8,782 nucleotides of DNA, from positions 6,960 through 15,741 of the forward strand of contig MGUQ01000024.1 of NCBI GenBank assembly GCA_001799975.1. The letters are read 5' to 3'. A model generated the notes under the pieces. The model worked only from the letters and a program-made list of their open reading frames with translations. It was not told the DNA's origin and made no database searches. Below, in pieces: positions 1 to 5,298 of this stretch. The stretch's first letter is position 1, and every line of letters begins with the position of its first letter. The position numbers were made by a program, and so were the translations under genes. The DNA comes from Elusimicrobia bacterium RIFCSPLOWO2_01_FULL_54_10 (GTDB lineage: Bacteria; Elusimicrobiota; Elusimicrobia; 2-02-FULL-39-32).

Positions 1-1
1 G

Positions 2-490
2 GCCGTGGCCCGCATCCGGACTCCTTCAGTCCCGCCCAAGCTGCACGGGCTTACCCTGGCTCTGGACGGCGTTCGGGATCCGGGCAATCTGGGCGCTATC
101 GTGCGCATTGCCGATTGGTTCGGGCTTGGCGCCATCTTGGCTTCCCAGGATACGGTGGATTTATACAATCCCAAGGTTTTGCAGGCGTCCATGGGAAGTT
201 TTTGCAGGGTGCCGGTGCATTATGTGAATTTGGAAGAGTTTTTGCCCGGCGTTTCCATGCCTGTTTATGCCGCCGGCAAAGAGGGCGCTTCCGCGCATGA
301 TTTTGCGTTTGACCAGAACTGCGTTCTGCTTCTCGGTAACGAATCCCGGGGAATTTCGGGCTCTTTGCGAAGGGCTGACATCCGGGTCATTGCCGTGCCG
401 GGATATGGGAAAGCGGAATCGTTGAATGTCGCCATGGCCGCCGCCGTCCTATGCGACAACTACCGCAGATTGAGCGGCGGCAGAAAATAA
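2..490 (+). CDS. TrmH/SpoU-family RNA 2'-O-methyltransferase, C-terminal part (5' truncated)
   Basis: This is the catalytic SPOUT domain of a TrmH/RlmB-type enzyme, which methylates a ribose 2'-OH in rRNA or tRNA using S-adenosylmethionine. All three SpoU motifs are visible: motif 1 LDGVRDPGNLGAIVRIAD near the start, motif 2 LLLGNESRGIS, and motif 3 VPGYGKAESLNVAMAAAV at the C terminus, which together form the trefoil-knot cofactor site. The frame is open through the left window edge. The GTG at 5 is probably internal, because family members usually carry an N-terminal L30e-like substrate-binding domain that would lie upstream. The residues before motif 1 look like the linker to such a domain. 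The gene ends 9 nt from the converging gene at 500. The family is clear; the target nucleotide cannot be told from this fragment. Confidence 0.93.
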   Translation, partial: AVARIRTPSVPPKLHGLTLALDGVRDPGNLGAIVRIADWFGLGAILASQDTVDLYNPKVLQASMGSFCRVPVHYVNLEEFLPGVSMPVYAAGKEGASAHDFAFDQNCVLLLGNESRGISGSLRRADIRVIAVPGYGKAESLNVAMAAAVLCDNYRRLSGGRK

Positions 491-499
491 GTACGGATC

Positions 500-988
500 T
501 TAAAACCTGGCGCGAGCTGTTAAAAAAAAGCGCTCTTCAGCCGAGCCGCTGCCGCGGTCCACGTCCACTGTGTAATTTCCAGCGGGGTACGCGCTCCACT
601 TGGAGCCCCCCAAAGACTCCGAATAGAAAAGAGGCACTTCGAGGTTGATGTAGGCAGCTCCGCCCGCGGCGCCGGCGTAAGTCATGGATATGATGGAGTT
701 TTTTAGAGCCTGACGGCTGTGCAAGCTTTCATATGATTTTTCGATGATAATGCGGTTTAAATTGATGAACCGGAATTTGTGGCGGGCCAAAGAGAATTTC
801 CGGGGGATCATGCGGTTGATGTCGCGGACAATGGGTATGCGGTCAAGCAGGTCCATGGGCTTTTGAATCGCATGCTGTTCTGGTTTGCGGTAAATCAGCT
901 CTTGACAATTAAATTTGTTAGCCGCCGCGTGGGAATAGTTAACAGCGCTGGCGAGCAATAAGCATATCCCGATTCGATTTATTCTCAT
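500..988 (-). CDS. Putative secreted protein of unknown function
   Basis: I do not recognise this 162-residue protein. From the ATG at 988 it begins MRINRIGICLLLASAVNYSHA, a typical Sec signal peptide with a basic n-region, a hydrophobic core and a likely AxA-like cleavage site near residues 20-23. The mature part has a Lys/Arg-rich middle and a C-terminal half with likely beta strands (AAGGAAYINLEVPLF, then NYTVDVDRG), ending in an aromatic Phe as many envelope beta proteins do. That resemblance is only suggestive. The frame extends upstream to a TTG at 1051, but the signal peptide favours 988. AGTGAGG occurs twice upstream in the coding sense, 3 and 13 nt from the start codon. A run of eight T lies eight codons before the stop. 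The gene is transcribed alone, against the upstream methyltransferase gene. Confidence 0.65.
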   Translation of the reverse strand: MRINRIGICLLLASAVNYSHAAANKFNCQELIYRKPEQHAIQKPMDLLDRIPIVRDINRMIPRKFSLARHKFRFINLNRIIIEKSYESLHSRQALKNSIISMTYAGAAGGAAYINLEVPLFYSESLGGSKWSAYPAGNYTVDVDRGSGSAEERFFLTARARF

Positions 989-1010
989 GGCCTCACTATG
1001 CCTCACTCTA

Positions 1011-1061
1011 TTGGACAACTGAATTTCCGATTTGTAACAATTTGCCGGCAAGAGTGTCCAA
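1011..1061. promoter_or_regulatory. Cluster of nested inverted repeats upstream of the secreted-protein gene
   Basis: Outer arms TTGGACA (1011-1017) and TGTCCAA (1055-1061) enclose two further perfect dyads, TTGTaACAA (1032-1040) and TTGCCGGCAA (1042-1051). The element sits 22-73 nt upstream of the start codon at 988, where promoter and operators would be expected. On the minus strand, TTGGAC (1061-1056) could be a -35 box, but no convincing -10 follows at normal spacing. It may instead be a transcribed 5' structure. Confidence 0.4.
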
Positions 1062-1070
1062 ATGAATGAG

Positions 1071-1093
1071 AAAAACCCACATGTAGGAAGTGG
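1071..1093 (-). terminator. Weak candidate intrinsic terminator after the DNA glycosylase gene
   Basis: On the minus strand, CCAC (from 1093) and GTGG (to 1077) form a short 4-bp stem around a 9-nt loop, followed by G and five T (1075-1071). It lies about 40 nt beyond the glycosylase stop codon and ahead of the secreted-protein gene, a sensible place to end the flavoprotein-glycosylase operon. The short stem makes this a low-confidence call. Confidence 0.3.
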
Positions 1094-1134
1094 CGGTATG
1101 GCCAGGTATGGGGAAAAAGCTCAGCTACTCTGAT

Positions 1135-1719
1135 TTATTTTTTAAGGGCTTGGAACCGCAAAGACGCGGTAGTCGTGGAAACATAGGGGGAGGACGCGTC
1201 AAAAAACCGCCACGGTTTGCGGGCCCAGTGCTTGGCGTAATCCACCCCAATTCGGGTTGCACGGGCGATGGTGGATTTTTTAAAGATTTTGGGTTTTTCA
1301 ATCCAGAGCCGCGTGCCGCAAAGGTCTTCGCCGTTCAAATCGCGCCCGATGCCCATGGCTTTGCAAAGCAGGCCGGGACCCCAGGTTTTATCTGTAATTC
1401 CTTGCACGGGCTCCACAGCTCGGACCAGCACGGCATGGGGGACGCCTTCTTCACGCACCACTACGTTGAAGCAATTCCAGAAGCCGTAAATGAGGTAAAT
1501 ATAGGCGCGGCCGGGCGGCCCGAACATGGTTTTTGTGCGCGGCGTCAAGCCCCGGGATGCGTGGGAGGCCAGGTCTTGCGGGCCTTTGTAAGCTTCAGTC
1601 TCCACGATGCGCCCTGCTTTCCTTTTGCCGTTACTGAGATGCACCAGATGGAGGCCGATGAGTTCCCGGGCGATGTCGAGGGCTTCGCGGCAATAAAATT
1701 TTCTTGGCAAAGCCTTCAT
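1135..1719 (-). CDS. mpg: 3-methyladenine DNA glycosylase, AAG/MPG family
   Basis: This monofunctional base-excision-repair glycosylase removes alkylated purines such as 3-methyladenine and hypoxanthine, leaving an abasic site. The 194-residue length suits bacterial members. Motif IVETEAYKGPQDLASHASRG (residues 38-57) contains Glu42, matching catalytic Glu125 of human AAG, with Tyr44 and His53 matching Tyr127 and His136. YIYLIYGFWNCFNVV holds the tyrosines matching Tyr159 and Tyr162, the latter the residue that flips the base, and AVLVRAVEP supplies the Arg182 equivalent. GPGLLCKAMGI is also conserved. The ATG at 1719 is chosen because it overlaps the flavoprotein stop codon as ATGA, implying translational coupling; 13 extra in-frame residues upstream are not needed. 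Function is confident from conservation of the whole active site. Confidence 0.95.
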   Translation of the reverse strand: MKALPRKFYCREALDIARELIGLHLVHLSNGKRKAGRIVETEAYKGPQDLASHASRGLTPRTKTMFGPPGRAYIYLIYGFWNCFNVVVREEGVPHAVLVRAVEPVQGITDKTWGPGLLCKAMGIGRDLNGEDLCGTRLWIEKPKIFKKSTIARATRIGVDYAKHWARKPWRFFDASSPYVSTTTASLRFQALKK

Positions 1720-2888
1720 GCCGCATTGCCGGCCGCAAAGCCCGATGCCCAGGCCCACTGAAAATTAAACCCGCCCAAATGCCCCGTTACATCCACGGCT
1801 TCGCCCACAAAGAAAAGCCCAGGCACTTTTTCCGATTCCATGGTTTTGGAGGAAAGTTCCTTTGTGTCCACTCCGCCGGCGGTCACTTCGGCTTTTTCAT
1901 AACCTTCCGTTCCCTCAGGCGACACCTTCCAGCGGTGCAGGTCATCCGAAATGGATTTCAGTTCCTTGCCTGTGCGGTGATTCATGGCTTTGGCAGGAGC
2001 ATTGGCAGCGCTCCACTTCTGCGCGAAGCGTCTGGGCAGATGCTTGGACAGGATGGCGGCCAGGTCTTTTCCGCTGTCCCGCCCTTCCACAAGGTCATCC
2101 ATAACTTCAACGCCAGGCAGAAGATCAATGAAAATTGCGTTTCCCGGAACCCAGTAATTGGAAATTTGGAGAATGCCCGGTCCGGAGAGGCCCCGGTGCG
2201 TGAACAAGATGGATTCGTGAAAATCAACATTGCCGTGGCTCACGATGGCGTCTAGCGAAACTCCCGTGATTTCGCGGTAAACTGCCAGATCTTTGGCGTT
2301 CCATGTGAGCGGCACCAGAGCCGGCCGGCAGGCCACCACGCTTAAGCCGAACTGCTTGGCGATTTCATGGCCAAACGAGGTTGCGCCCATTTTGGGAATG
2401 GAAAGGCCGCCCGAGGCCACCACAAGAGCAGGGCTTTCAAAAGCGCCTTGGTCTGTCTCAAGATGGAACAAATCGCCGTTCTTGGAAACATTTTCAACCG
2501 AACAGCTAGTTTTTATTTCAACTCGCGCGGCGTTGCATTCGCTTTCCAGCAGGCGGATGATGTCCTCGGAGGTTTTGTCGCAGAAAAGCTGGCCAAGTTT
2601 CTTTTCGTGGTAAGCGATGCCGTGTTTTTCCACAAGGGCAATGAAGTTCCGGGGCGTGAAGCCCGCAAGGGCAGATTTGCAGAAGTGGGGATTTTGGGAC
2701 ACGAAATTGGCCGCCGTGGTGTGCAGGTTGGTAAAATTGCACCGCCCGCCTCCGGAAATGCGGATTTTCTTGCCTATTTTTTCCGCGCGCTCCATGACCA
2801 ACACAGAGCGGCCCCGTTTGCCGGCTTCAATGGCGGCCATCAGCCCCGCGGCTCCGGCCCCAATCACAATGACCTGTTTGGTTGTCAT
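1716..2888 (-). CDS. yhiN: YhiN/HI0933-family FAD-dependent oxidoreductase (probable rRNA dihydrouridine synthase RdsA)
   Basis: This 390-residue flavoprotein begins with an FAD-binding Rossmann motif, VIVIGAGAAGLMAAIEAGKRG. It then has the family signatures ISGGGRCNFTN, SQNPHFCKSALAGFTPRNF, KHGIAYHEKKLGQLFCD, ILFTHRGLSGPGILQIS, TEGYEKAEVTAGGVDT and the C-terminal GGFNFQWAWASG. From memory it is strikingly close along its whole length to E. coli YhiN, recently shown to make dihydrouridine in 23S rRNA and renamed RdsA. The Cys of LGQLFCD is kept, which favours the same role. Other relatives are annotated as BaiN or aminoacetone-oxidase-like enzymes, so substrate remains inferred. The start at 2888 is set by GGAGGA at 2903-2898, 9 nt upstream. 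The ATG at 2897 directly abuts that site, and the ATG at 2930 would put it inside the gene. The stop overlaps the glycosylase start. Confidence 0.93.
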   Translation of the reverse strand: MTTKQVIVIGAGAAGLMAAIEAGKRGRSVLVMERAEKIGKKIRISGGGRCNFTNLHTTAANFVSQNPHFCKSALAGFTPRNFIALVEKHGIAYHEKKLGQLFCDKTSEDIIRLLESECNAARVEIKTSCSVENVSKNGDLFHLETDQGAFESPALVVASGGLSIPKMGATSFGHEIAKQFGLSVVACRPALVPLTWNAKDLAVYREITGVSLDAIVSHGNVDFHESILFTHRGLSGPGILQISNYWVPGNAIFIDLLPGVEVMDDLVEGRDSGKDLAAILSKHLPRRFAQKWSAANAPAKAMNHRTGKELKSISDDLHRWKVSPEGTEGYEKAEVTAGGVDTKELSSKTMESEKVPGLFFVGEAVDVTGHLGGFNFQWAWASGFAAGNAA

Positions 2889-2897
2889 CCTTTTCAT

Positions 2898-2903
2898 TCC
2901 TCC
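2898..2903 (-). promoter_or_regulatory. Shine-Dalgarno site deciding the flavoprotein start
   Basis: GGAGGA on the minus strand lies 9 nt before the ATG at 2888 and 0 nt before the in-frame ATG at 2897. It therefore selects the product starting MTTKQVIVIG, which also places the FAD motif right at the N terminus, as is usual for the family. Confidence 0.75.
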
Positions 2904-2929
2904 GGCAACATGATACCAAACTGGGCCCA

Positions 2930-2944
2930 TTTGAGGGCCTCAAA
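2930..2944. promoter_or_regulatory. Perfect inverted repeat in a divergent promoter region
   Basis: TTTGAGG-G-CCTCAAA has 7-bp arms around a single central base. It stands between the divergent flavoprotein (-) and DUF4404 (+) genes, 13 nt before an extended -10 on the plus strand. The 8-bp palindrome TGGGCCCA (2922-2929) directly abuts it. Position and symmetry suit an operator for a dimeric regulator, but no regulator gene is present in the window. Confidence 0.4.
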
Positions 2945-2956
2945 CATCGCCTATTG

Positions 2957-2965
2957 TGATATACT
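2957..2965 (+). promoter_or_regulatory. Candidate extended -10 promoter for the DUF4404-DUF805 pair
   Basis: TGATATACT matches the extended -10 pattern TGnTATAAT with one mismatch. No -35 box is visible at 16-18 nt, as tolerated by extended -10 promoters. Transcription would start near 2972, giving a leader of about 40 nt that contains the GGGAGG site used by the TTG start at 3012. Confidence 0.5.
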
Positions 2966-3011
2966 TGTAAAATCGGGACAGAAAACATTAAGCCCGGCCA
3001 GGGAGGAACTA

Positions 3012-3392
3012 TTGGGAAAAGATAATTATTCGTTTAAAAAGCGTCAGAAAGAATTGGCCACAAAAAAGAAACAGGAAGAAAAACTCCAGAGAAAATTTGC
3101 AAAAAGATCGATGTCCGTCAATGTTGAGAACATTGAAGCTTCCATTCATCAGCTCAAAGCTCTGGACCCCGGCCAAAAACAGGAAATCAATCAGCTTTTA
3201 AGCACGCTCAAATCCGAGATTGAAGCCCTTTCCACGACCCACGAAGATCATGCGCGGAGCATCGAGACCCACCTTGAAAATCTTTCCGGCCAGGCCTTGT
3301 CCAATTCCGTCAAAGGCTTTGAAGAGTCCCACCCCAGGCTGGTTCTGACCATCAATGAGCTATGCAAAATGCTGGCGAACATCGGAATATAG
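3012..3392 (+). CDS. DUF4404-family protein with a basic N-terminal extension
   Basis: This 126-residue soluble protein starts at TTG, selected by GGGAGG at 3001-3006 with a 5-nt spacer. The same frame is open far upstream, but only antisense to the flavoprotein gene. Residues 1-34 are very rich in Lys, Arg, Gln and Glu (FKKRQKELATKKKQEEK), probably a charged helix or nucleic-acid-binding tail. The rest is helical (SIHQLKALDPGQKQEINQLL) and ends FEESHPRLVLTINELCKMLANIGI in two adjoining pieces, FEESHPRL and ELCKMLANIGI. Those match the FE-x-x-HP-x-L and LxxxGI pattern I know from DUF4404 proteins. The biochemical role of that family is not known to me. The TAG stop overlaps the Shine-Dalgarno site of the DUF805 gene, so the two are co-translated. 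Confidence 0.75.
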   Translation: MGKDNYSFKKRQKELATKKKQEEKLQRKFAKRSMSVNVENIEASIHQLKALDPGQKQEINQLLSTLKSEIEALSTTHEDHARSIETHLENLSGQALSNSVKGFEESHPRLVLTINELCKMLANIGI

Positions 3393-3396
3393 GAGG
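3391..3396 (+). promoter_or_regulatory. Shine-Dalgarno site overlapping the DUF4404 stop codon
   Basis: AGGAGG begins inside the TAG stop at 3390-3392 and is 4 nt from ATG 3401 and 7 nt from ATG 3404. The second spacing is better and gives the family-typical MNWY start. The overlap suggests termination-coupled reinitiation. Confidence 0.7.
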
Positions 3397-3403
3397 TGTC
3401 ATG

Positions 3404-3745
3404 ATGAATTGGTACACAGGTGTTTTAAAGAAGTATGCCGTTTTTTCCGGCCGGTCCAGGCGGAAAGAATACTGGATGTTTACGCTTATTAATTTTCTCA
3501 TCATTGTGGCTTTAGTGGTCGTCGAAAATCTTTTAGACATTTTTGGCCCAAATTTGATTTACGGTTTGGCTGTTTTTGTCCCGAGCCTTGCCGTAGCCAT
3601 CCGCAGACTGCATGATACGGACCGGAGCGGCTGGTGGATGCTGATCGGCTTGATCCCGGTCATCGGCGCCATCGTGCTGATTGTTTTTATGGTGATGGAC
3701 AGCACCCCGGGGGACAACCGGTTCGGCCCCAACCCTAAGTCATAA
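3404..3745 (+). CDS. DUF805-family inner-membrane protein
   Basis: This 113-residue integral membrane protein starts MNWYTGVLKKYAVFSGRSRR, the classical DUF805 opening, in which an amphipathic helix and the FSGRxxRKEYW motif precede the first membrane segment. Three to four hydrophobic segments follow: LINFLIIVALVVV, IYGLAVFVPSLAVAIRRLHD (the RRLHDxxRSGWW signature crosses the next loop), and LIGLIPVIGAIVLIVFMV. The tail has GDNRFGPNP, the usual end motif. Family assignment is secure; the family has no agreed function. The ATG at 3404 is preferred over the adjacent ATG at 3401. It is translationally linked to DUF4404 upstream, and the next gene begins after a 97-nt gap with its own signals. 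Confidence 0.92.
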   Translation: MNWYTGVLKKYAVFSGRSRRKEYWMFTLINFLIIVALVVVENLLDIFGPNLIYGLAVFVPSLAVAIRRLHDTDRSGWWMLIGLIPVIGAIVLIVFMVMDSTPGDNRFGPNPKS

Positions 3746-3766
3746 AACCCATACAATTAATTTACA
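3737..3766. repeat. Intergenic repeat, copy A
   Basis: AAGTCATAAAA (3737-3747), then ATACAA (3751-3756) and TTTACA (3761-3766). The same three blocks in the same order recur at 5299-5328 with nearly the same spacing. Copy A spans the DUF805 stop codon and lies 77 nt before the PA2779-like gene. A/T-rich composition and position upstream of a transcription unit suggest a shared promoter-upstream or regulator-binding element. Confidence 0.4.
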
Positions 3767-3786
3767 AAATCTTAATTCCCTTCCGC

Positions 3787-3812
3787 CCCTTTCATGAACT
3801 ATCATGGAAGGG
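3787..3812. other. Stable hairpin (11-bp stem, 4-nt loop) upstream of the PA2779-like gene
   Basis: CCCTTTCATGA and TCATGGAAGGG pair over 11 positions, with one G-U wobble, around the loop ACTA. No T tract follows on either strand, so it does not look like a standard intrinsic terminator. It lies 42 nt after the DUF805 stop and 30 nt before the next start. It could be a transcript-end stabiliser, an operator or a leader structure. TATCAT inside it (3800-3805) resembles a -10 box, and TTAACG is repeated at 3822 and 3829 just downstream. Confidence 0.5.
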
Positions 3813-3842
3813 TAGGATGACTTAACGTTTAACGGGAGGCGT

Positions 3843-4247
3843 ATGAGACTTCTAAATGTTTTGATTTACGGGAAAAAGGCTTTGTTATTTTCATTGATTG
3901 GGTTCACGGTCCTTCTGAGCCTGCGCCAGGAAGGCCGCGCCATGATTGTGCCGGCACAGATGGCCTCCCAAGCTCCGGAAGCGGGCGTCAACCGCCAGGA
4001 AGATTTGGCCAAGATCCAAAAGATCCTTGAAAACAAGATGATCCGCCAGCGTCTGTCGCAAATGGGCCTGACCGAAAAAGAGGTTGAGGACCGGCTGTCC
4101 AAGCTTTCAGACCAGGACGTCCATCAGCTGGCCTCCAAAATGGATTCCATCATGCCGGCGGGAGATTCCGCGGGCGGGGTCATCATCGGCATTCTTGTGA
4201 TCACCATCCTCGTCCTGCTGGTGATCTATCTGATCAAGAGAGTCTGA
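3843..4247 (+). CDS. PA2779-family small membrane protein
   Basis: This 134-residue protein has an N-terminal hydrophobic segment (ALLFSLIGFTVLLSL, about residues 13-27) and a C-terminal membrane anchor (VIIGILVITILVLLVIYLI), with a charged helical region between. The centre, ILENKMIRQRLSQMGL then EKEVEDRLSKLSDQDVHQLA, and the PAGD before the anchor match the PA2779 pattern of a short helix, an LxxxGL turn and a Leu-Ser-Asp segment. Known members usually end in a longer polar tail after the anchor; this one stops at IKRV. GGGAGG at 3834-3839 supports the ATG at 3843. The cysteine peptidase gene begins 5 nt after its stop, reproducing the PA2779-PA2778 neighbourhood known from Pseudomonas. Function of the pair is not established to my knowledge. 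Confidence 0.8.
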   Translation: MRLLNVLIYGKKALLFSLIGFTVLLSLRQEGRAMIVPAQMASQAPEAGVNRQEDLAKIQKILENKMIRQRLSQMGLTEKEVEDRLSKLSDQDVHQLASKMDSIMPAGDSAGGVIIGILVITILVLLVIYLIKRV

Positions 4248-4252
4248 AATAT

Positions 4253-4807
4253 TTGAAAGCGCTTCCGTTATTCCTGGCCCCTCTTTGGTTTGCGTGGGCG
4301 GCGGCCCTGCCCGCTCAGGCGCGGTCCCACCTGATAGCAAACGTCCCTTTCTTCCCAGATAAAGAATATCAATGCGGCCCCGCCGTCCTGGCAGGGTCGC
4401 TTAATTTCTGGGGCGTTGCGGCGGACATGGAAACCCTAAAAAAGGAATTTTATTTGGACAAGCTTAAGGGCTCTCTCCCCATGGACCTCGTGCAGGCCGC
4501 CCGAAAACGGGAGGTTGAGGCTCACATTGCCGATTTAACCCTGGATCAGCTCAAAGAAGAGCTCCTCAAAAATCGACCTGTCATCGCCCTTCTCAACTTC
4601 GGAAACCGGTTTGTTTCCAAAGGACATTTCATCCTGATCACAGGATTTAACGATGAGAAAAAAGGCCTTTTTGCCCACAGCGGCAAGGAAAAAAACAAAT
4701 TTTTTCCTTACAAACGCTTCTTAAAGCGCTGGAACAGGGCAGGTCAGACCCTCATTTTAATCCGGCCCAAAGGTGAGGCCATCGATCACTCCAATGTCCG
4801 TCCCTAA
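4253..4807 (+). CDS. PA2778-family C39-like cysteine peptidase, exported, lacking the usual TPR domain
   Basis: This 184-residue protein starts at TTG 4253, which yields a Sec signal peptide (KALPLFLAPLWFAWAAALPAQA, in two pieces KALPLFLAPLW and FAWAAALPAQA) with likely cleavage after Ala23. The mature protein opens with NVPFFPDKEYQCGPAVLAGS, the C39/papain-like nucleophile motif, with Cys41 as nucleophile and Q-C-G-P intact. GHFILITGF contains the expected catalytic His125. The third catalytic residue should lie in the FAHSGKEKNKFF region and is not obvious. Where I expect Gln (FPQ), thought to help form the oxyanion hole, this protein has Asp36. Known relatives continue into TPR repeats after the KRWxRA segment; here the chain stops and the TPRs are in the next, overlapping gene. 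It probably acts in the periplasm; the substrate is unknown. Confidence 0.82.
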   Translation: MKALPLFLAPLWFAWAAALPAQARSHLIANVPFFPDKEYQCGPAVLAGSLNFWGVAADMETLKKEFYLDKLKGSLPMDLVQAARKREVEAHIADLTLDQLKEELLKNRPVIALLNFGNRFVSKGHFILITGFNDEKKGLFAHSGKEKNKFFPYKRFLKRWNRAGQTLILIRPKGEAIDHSNVRP

Positions 4808-5282
4808 TCTGCAAGCTTGGGGCCTGCTGGCCGCCGGGCTCGCATTATCAGGCTGCGCATCCCTGCCTAGAACCGCTTTCTTTACCGATCCGCTCAGTCC
4901 TGGTGAGCATGTCCAACTCGCCGGCGCCTATGAGGCTAATGGCCAGACCGCCCTGGCCAAAAAACAATATGAGTCGGCGCTCCGCAGCAACAAGAAGCAT
5001 GTTCCGGCACTCATCGGCTTGGGGAACATCGCTTTCAACCGCGAGGACTGGAAAAAAGCCAAGAGATATTACCGCAGAGCCGTCAAGATCGATCCGGGGA
5101 ATGCCGGAGCGGCGAACAACCTCGCCATGACGCATCTCAAGCAGAACAAACGCTTGGATGAAGCCCAGAAGCTCATTGAGGACAGGTTGGAGGCTTCGGG
5201 AGAGCTAAAGCCCTATCTGCTGGACACGCTGGAACAGGTGATTCTTGCCCGAAAGAATATTGCCGCCTCGCAGGCAAAGTAG
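4794..5282 (+). CDS. TPR-repeat lipoprotein, apparent separate C-terminal half of a PA2778-type protein
   Basis: From ATG 4794 this is a 162-residue protein starting MSVPNLQAWGLLAAGLALSG, with lipobox LSGC and Cys21 as the lipidated residue. Ala at +2 predicts outer-membrane targeting in a diderm. Three to four TPR units follow: HVQLAGAYEANGQTALAKKQ, then PALIGLGNIAFNREDWKKAK, then AANNLAMTHLKQNKRLDEAQ, and a weaker C-terminal helix pair. TPRs usually bind peptides or scaffold complexes. The start overlaps the peptidase gene by 14 nt. An in-frame GTG at 4773 would add seven residues including Arg2, giving the signal a positive n-region, and is a fair alternative. Neither start has a well-placed Shine-Dalgarno site, so coupling to the peptidase gene is likely. 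The opening of the mature part, DPLSPGEHVQLAGAYEANGQ, resembles the start of the TPR part in fused PA2778 proteins. Confidence 0.82.
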   Translation: MSVPNLQAWGLLAAGLALSGCASLPRTAFFTDPLSPGEHVQLAGAYEANGQTALAKKQYESALRSNKKHVPALIGLGNIAFNREDWKKAKRYYRRAVKIDPGNAGAANNLAMTHLKQNKRLDEAQKLIEDRLEASGELKPYLLDTLEQVILARKNIAASQAK

Positions 5283-5298
5283 CCTTCCCCTGCCTTTT

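Noticed and set aside
522..529. Programmed frameshifting at the T8 run (coding sense) near the end of the secreted-protein gene
   Set aside because: A shift would alter only the last eight or so residues, and no stimulatory structure is evident.
506..536. Possible bidirectional terminator between the convergent genes near 490-540
   Set aside because: The A8 run (522-529) is inside the secreted-protein coding sequence and only a 4-bp stem can be drawn around it.
902..930. Perfect TTGACA at 902-907 as a plus-strand promoter
   Set aside because: No -10-like hexamer lies at 16-18 nt, it is inside the secreted-protein gene, and no plus-strand gene follows.
1090..2255. Plus-strand frames of 223 and 183 codons (1090-1761 and 1704-2255)
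   Set aside because: They lie opposite the glycosylase and flavoprotein genes, whose active-site motifs are certain, and their translations show no domain or sensible composition.
2367..3011. Long open plus-strand frame running from 2367 into the DUF4404 gene
   Set aside because: The part before 3012 is antisense to the well-conserved flavoprotein gene and has no family features; GGGAGG with the TTG at 3012 gives the real start.
4750..4830. Sequencing frameshift breaking a single PA2778 gene
   Set aside because: A complete lipoprotein signal with LSGC lies between the two domains, which a single indel would not produce; the two-gene reading is preferred, though not proven.
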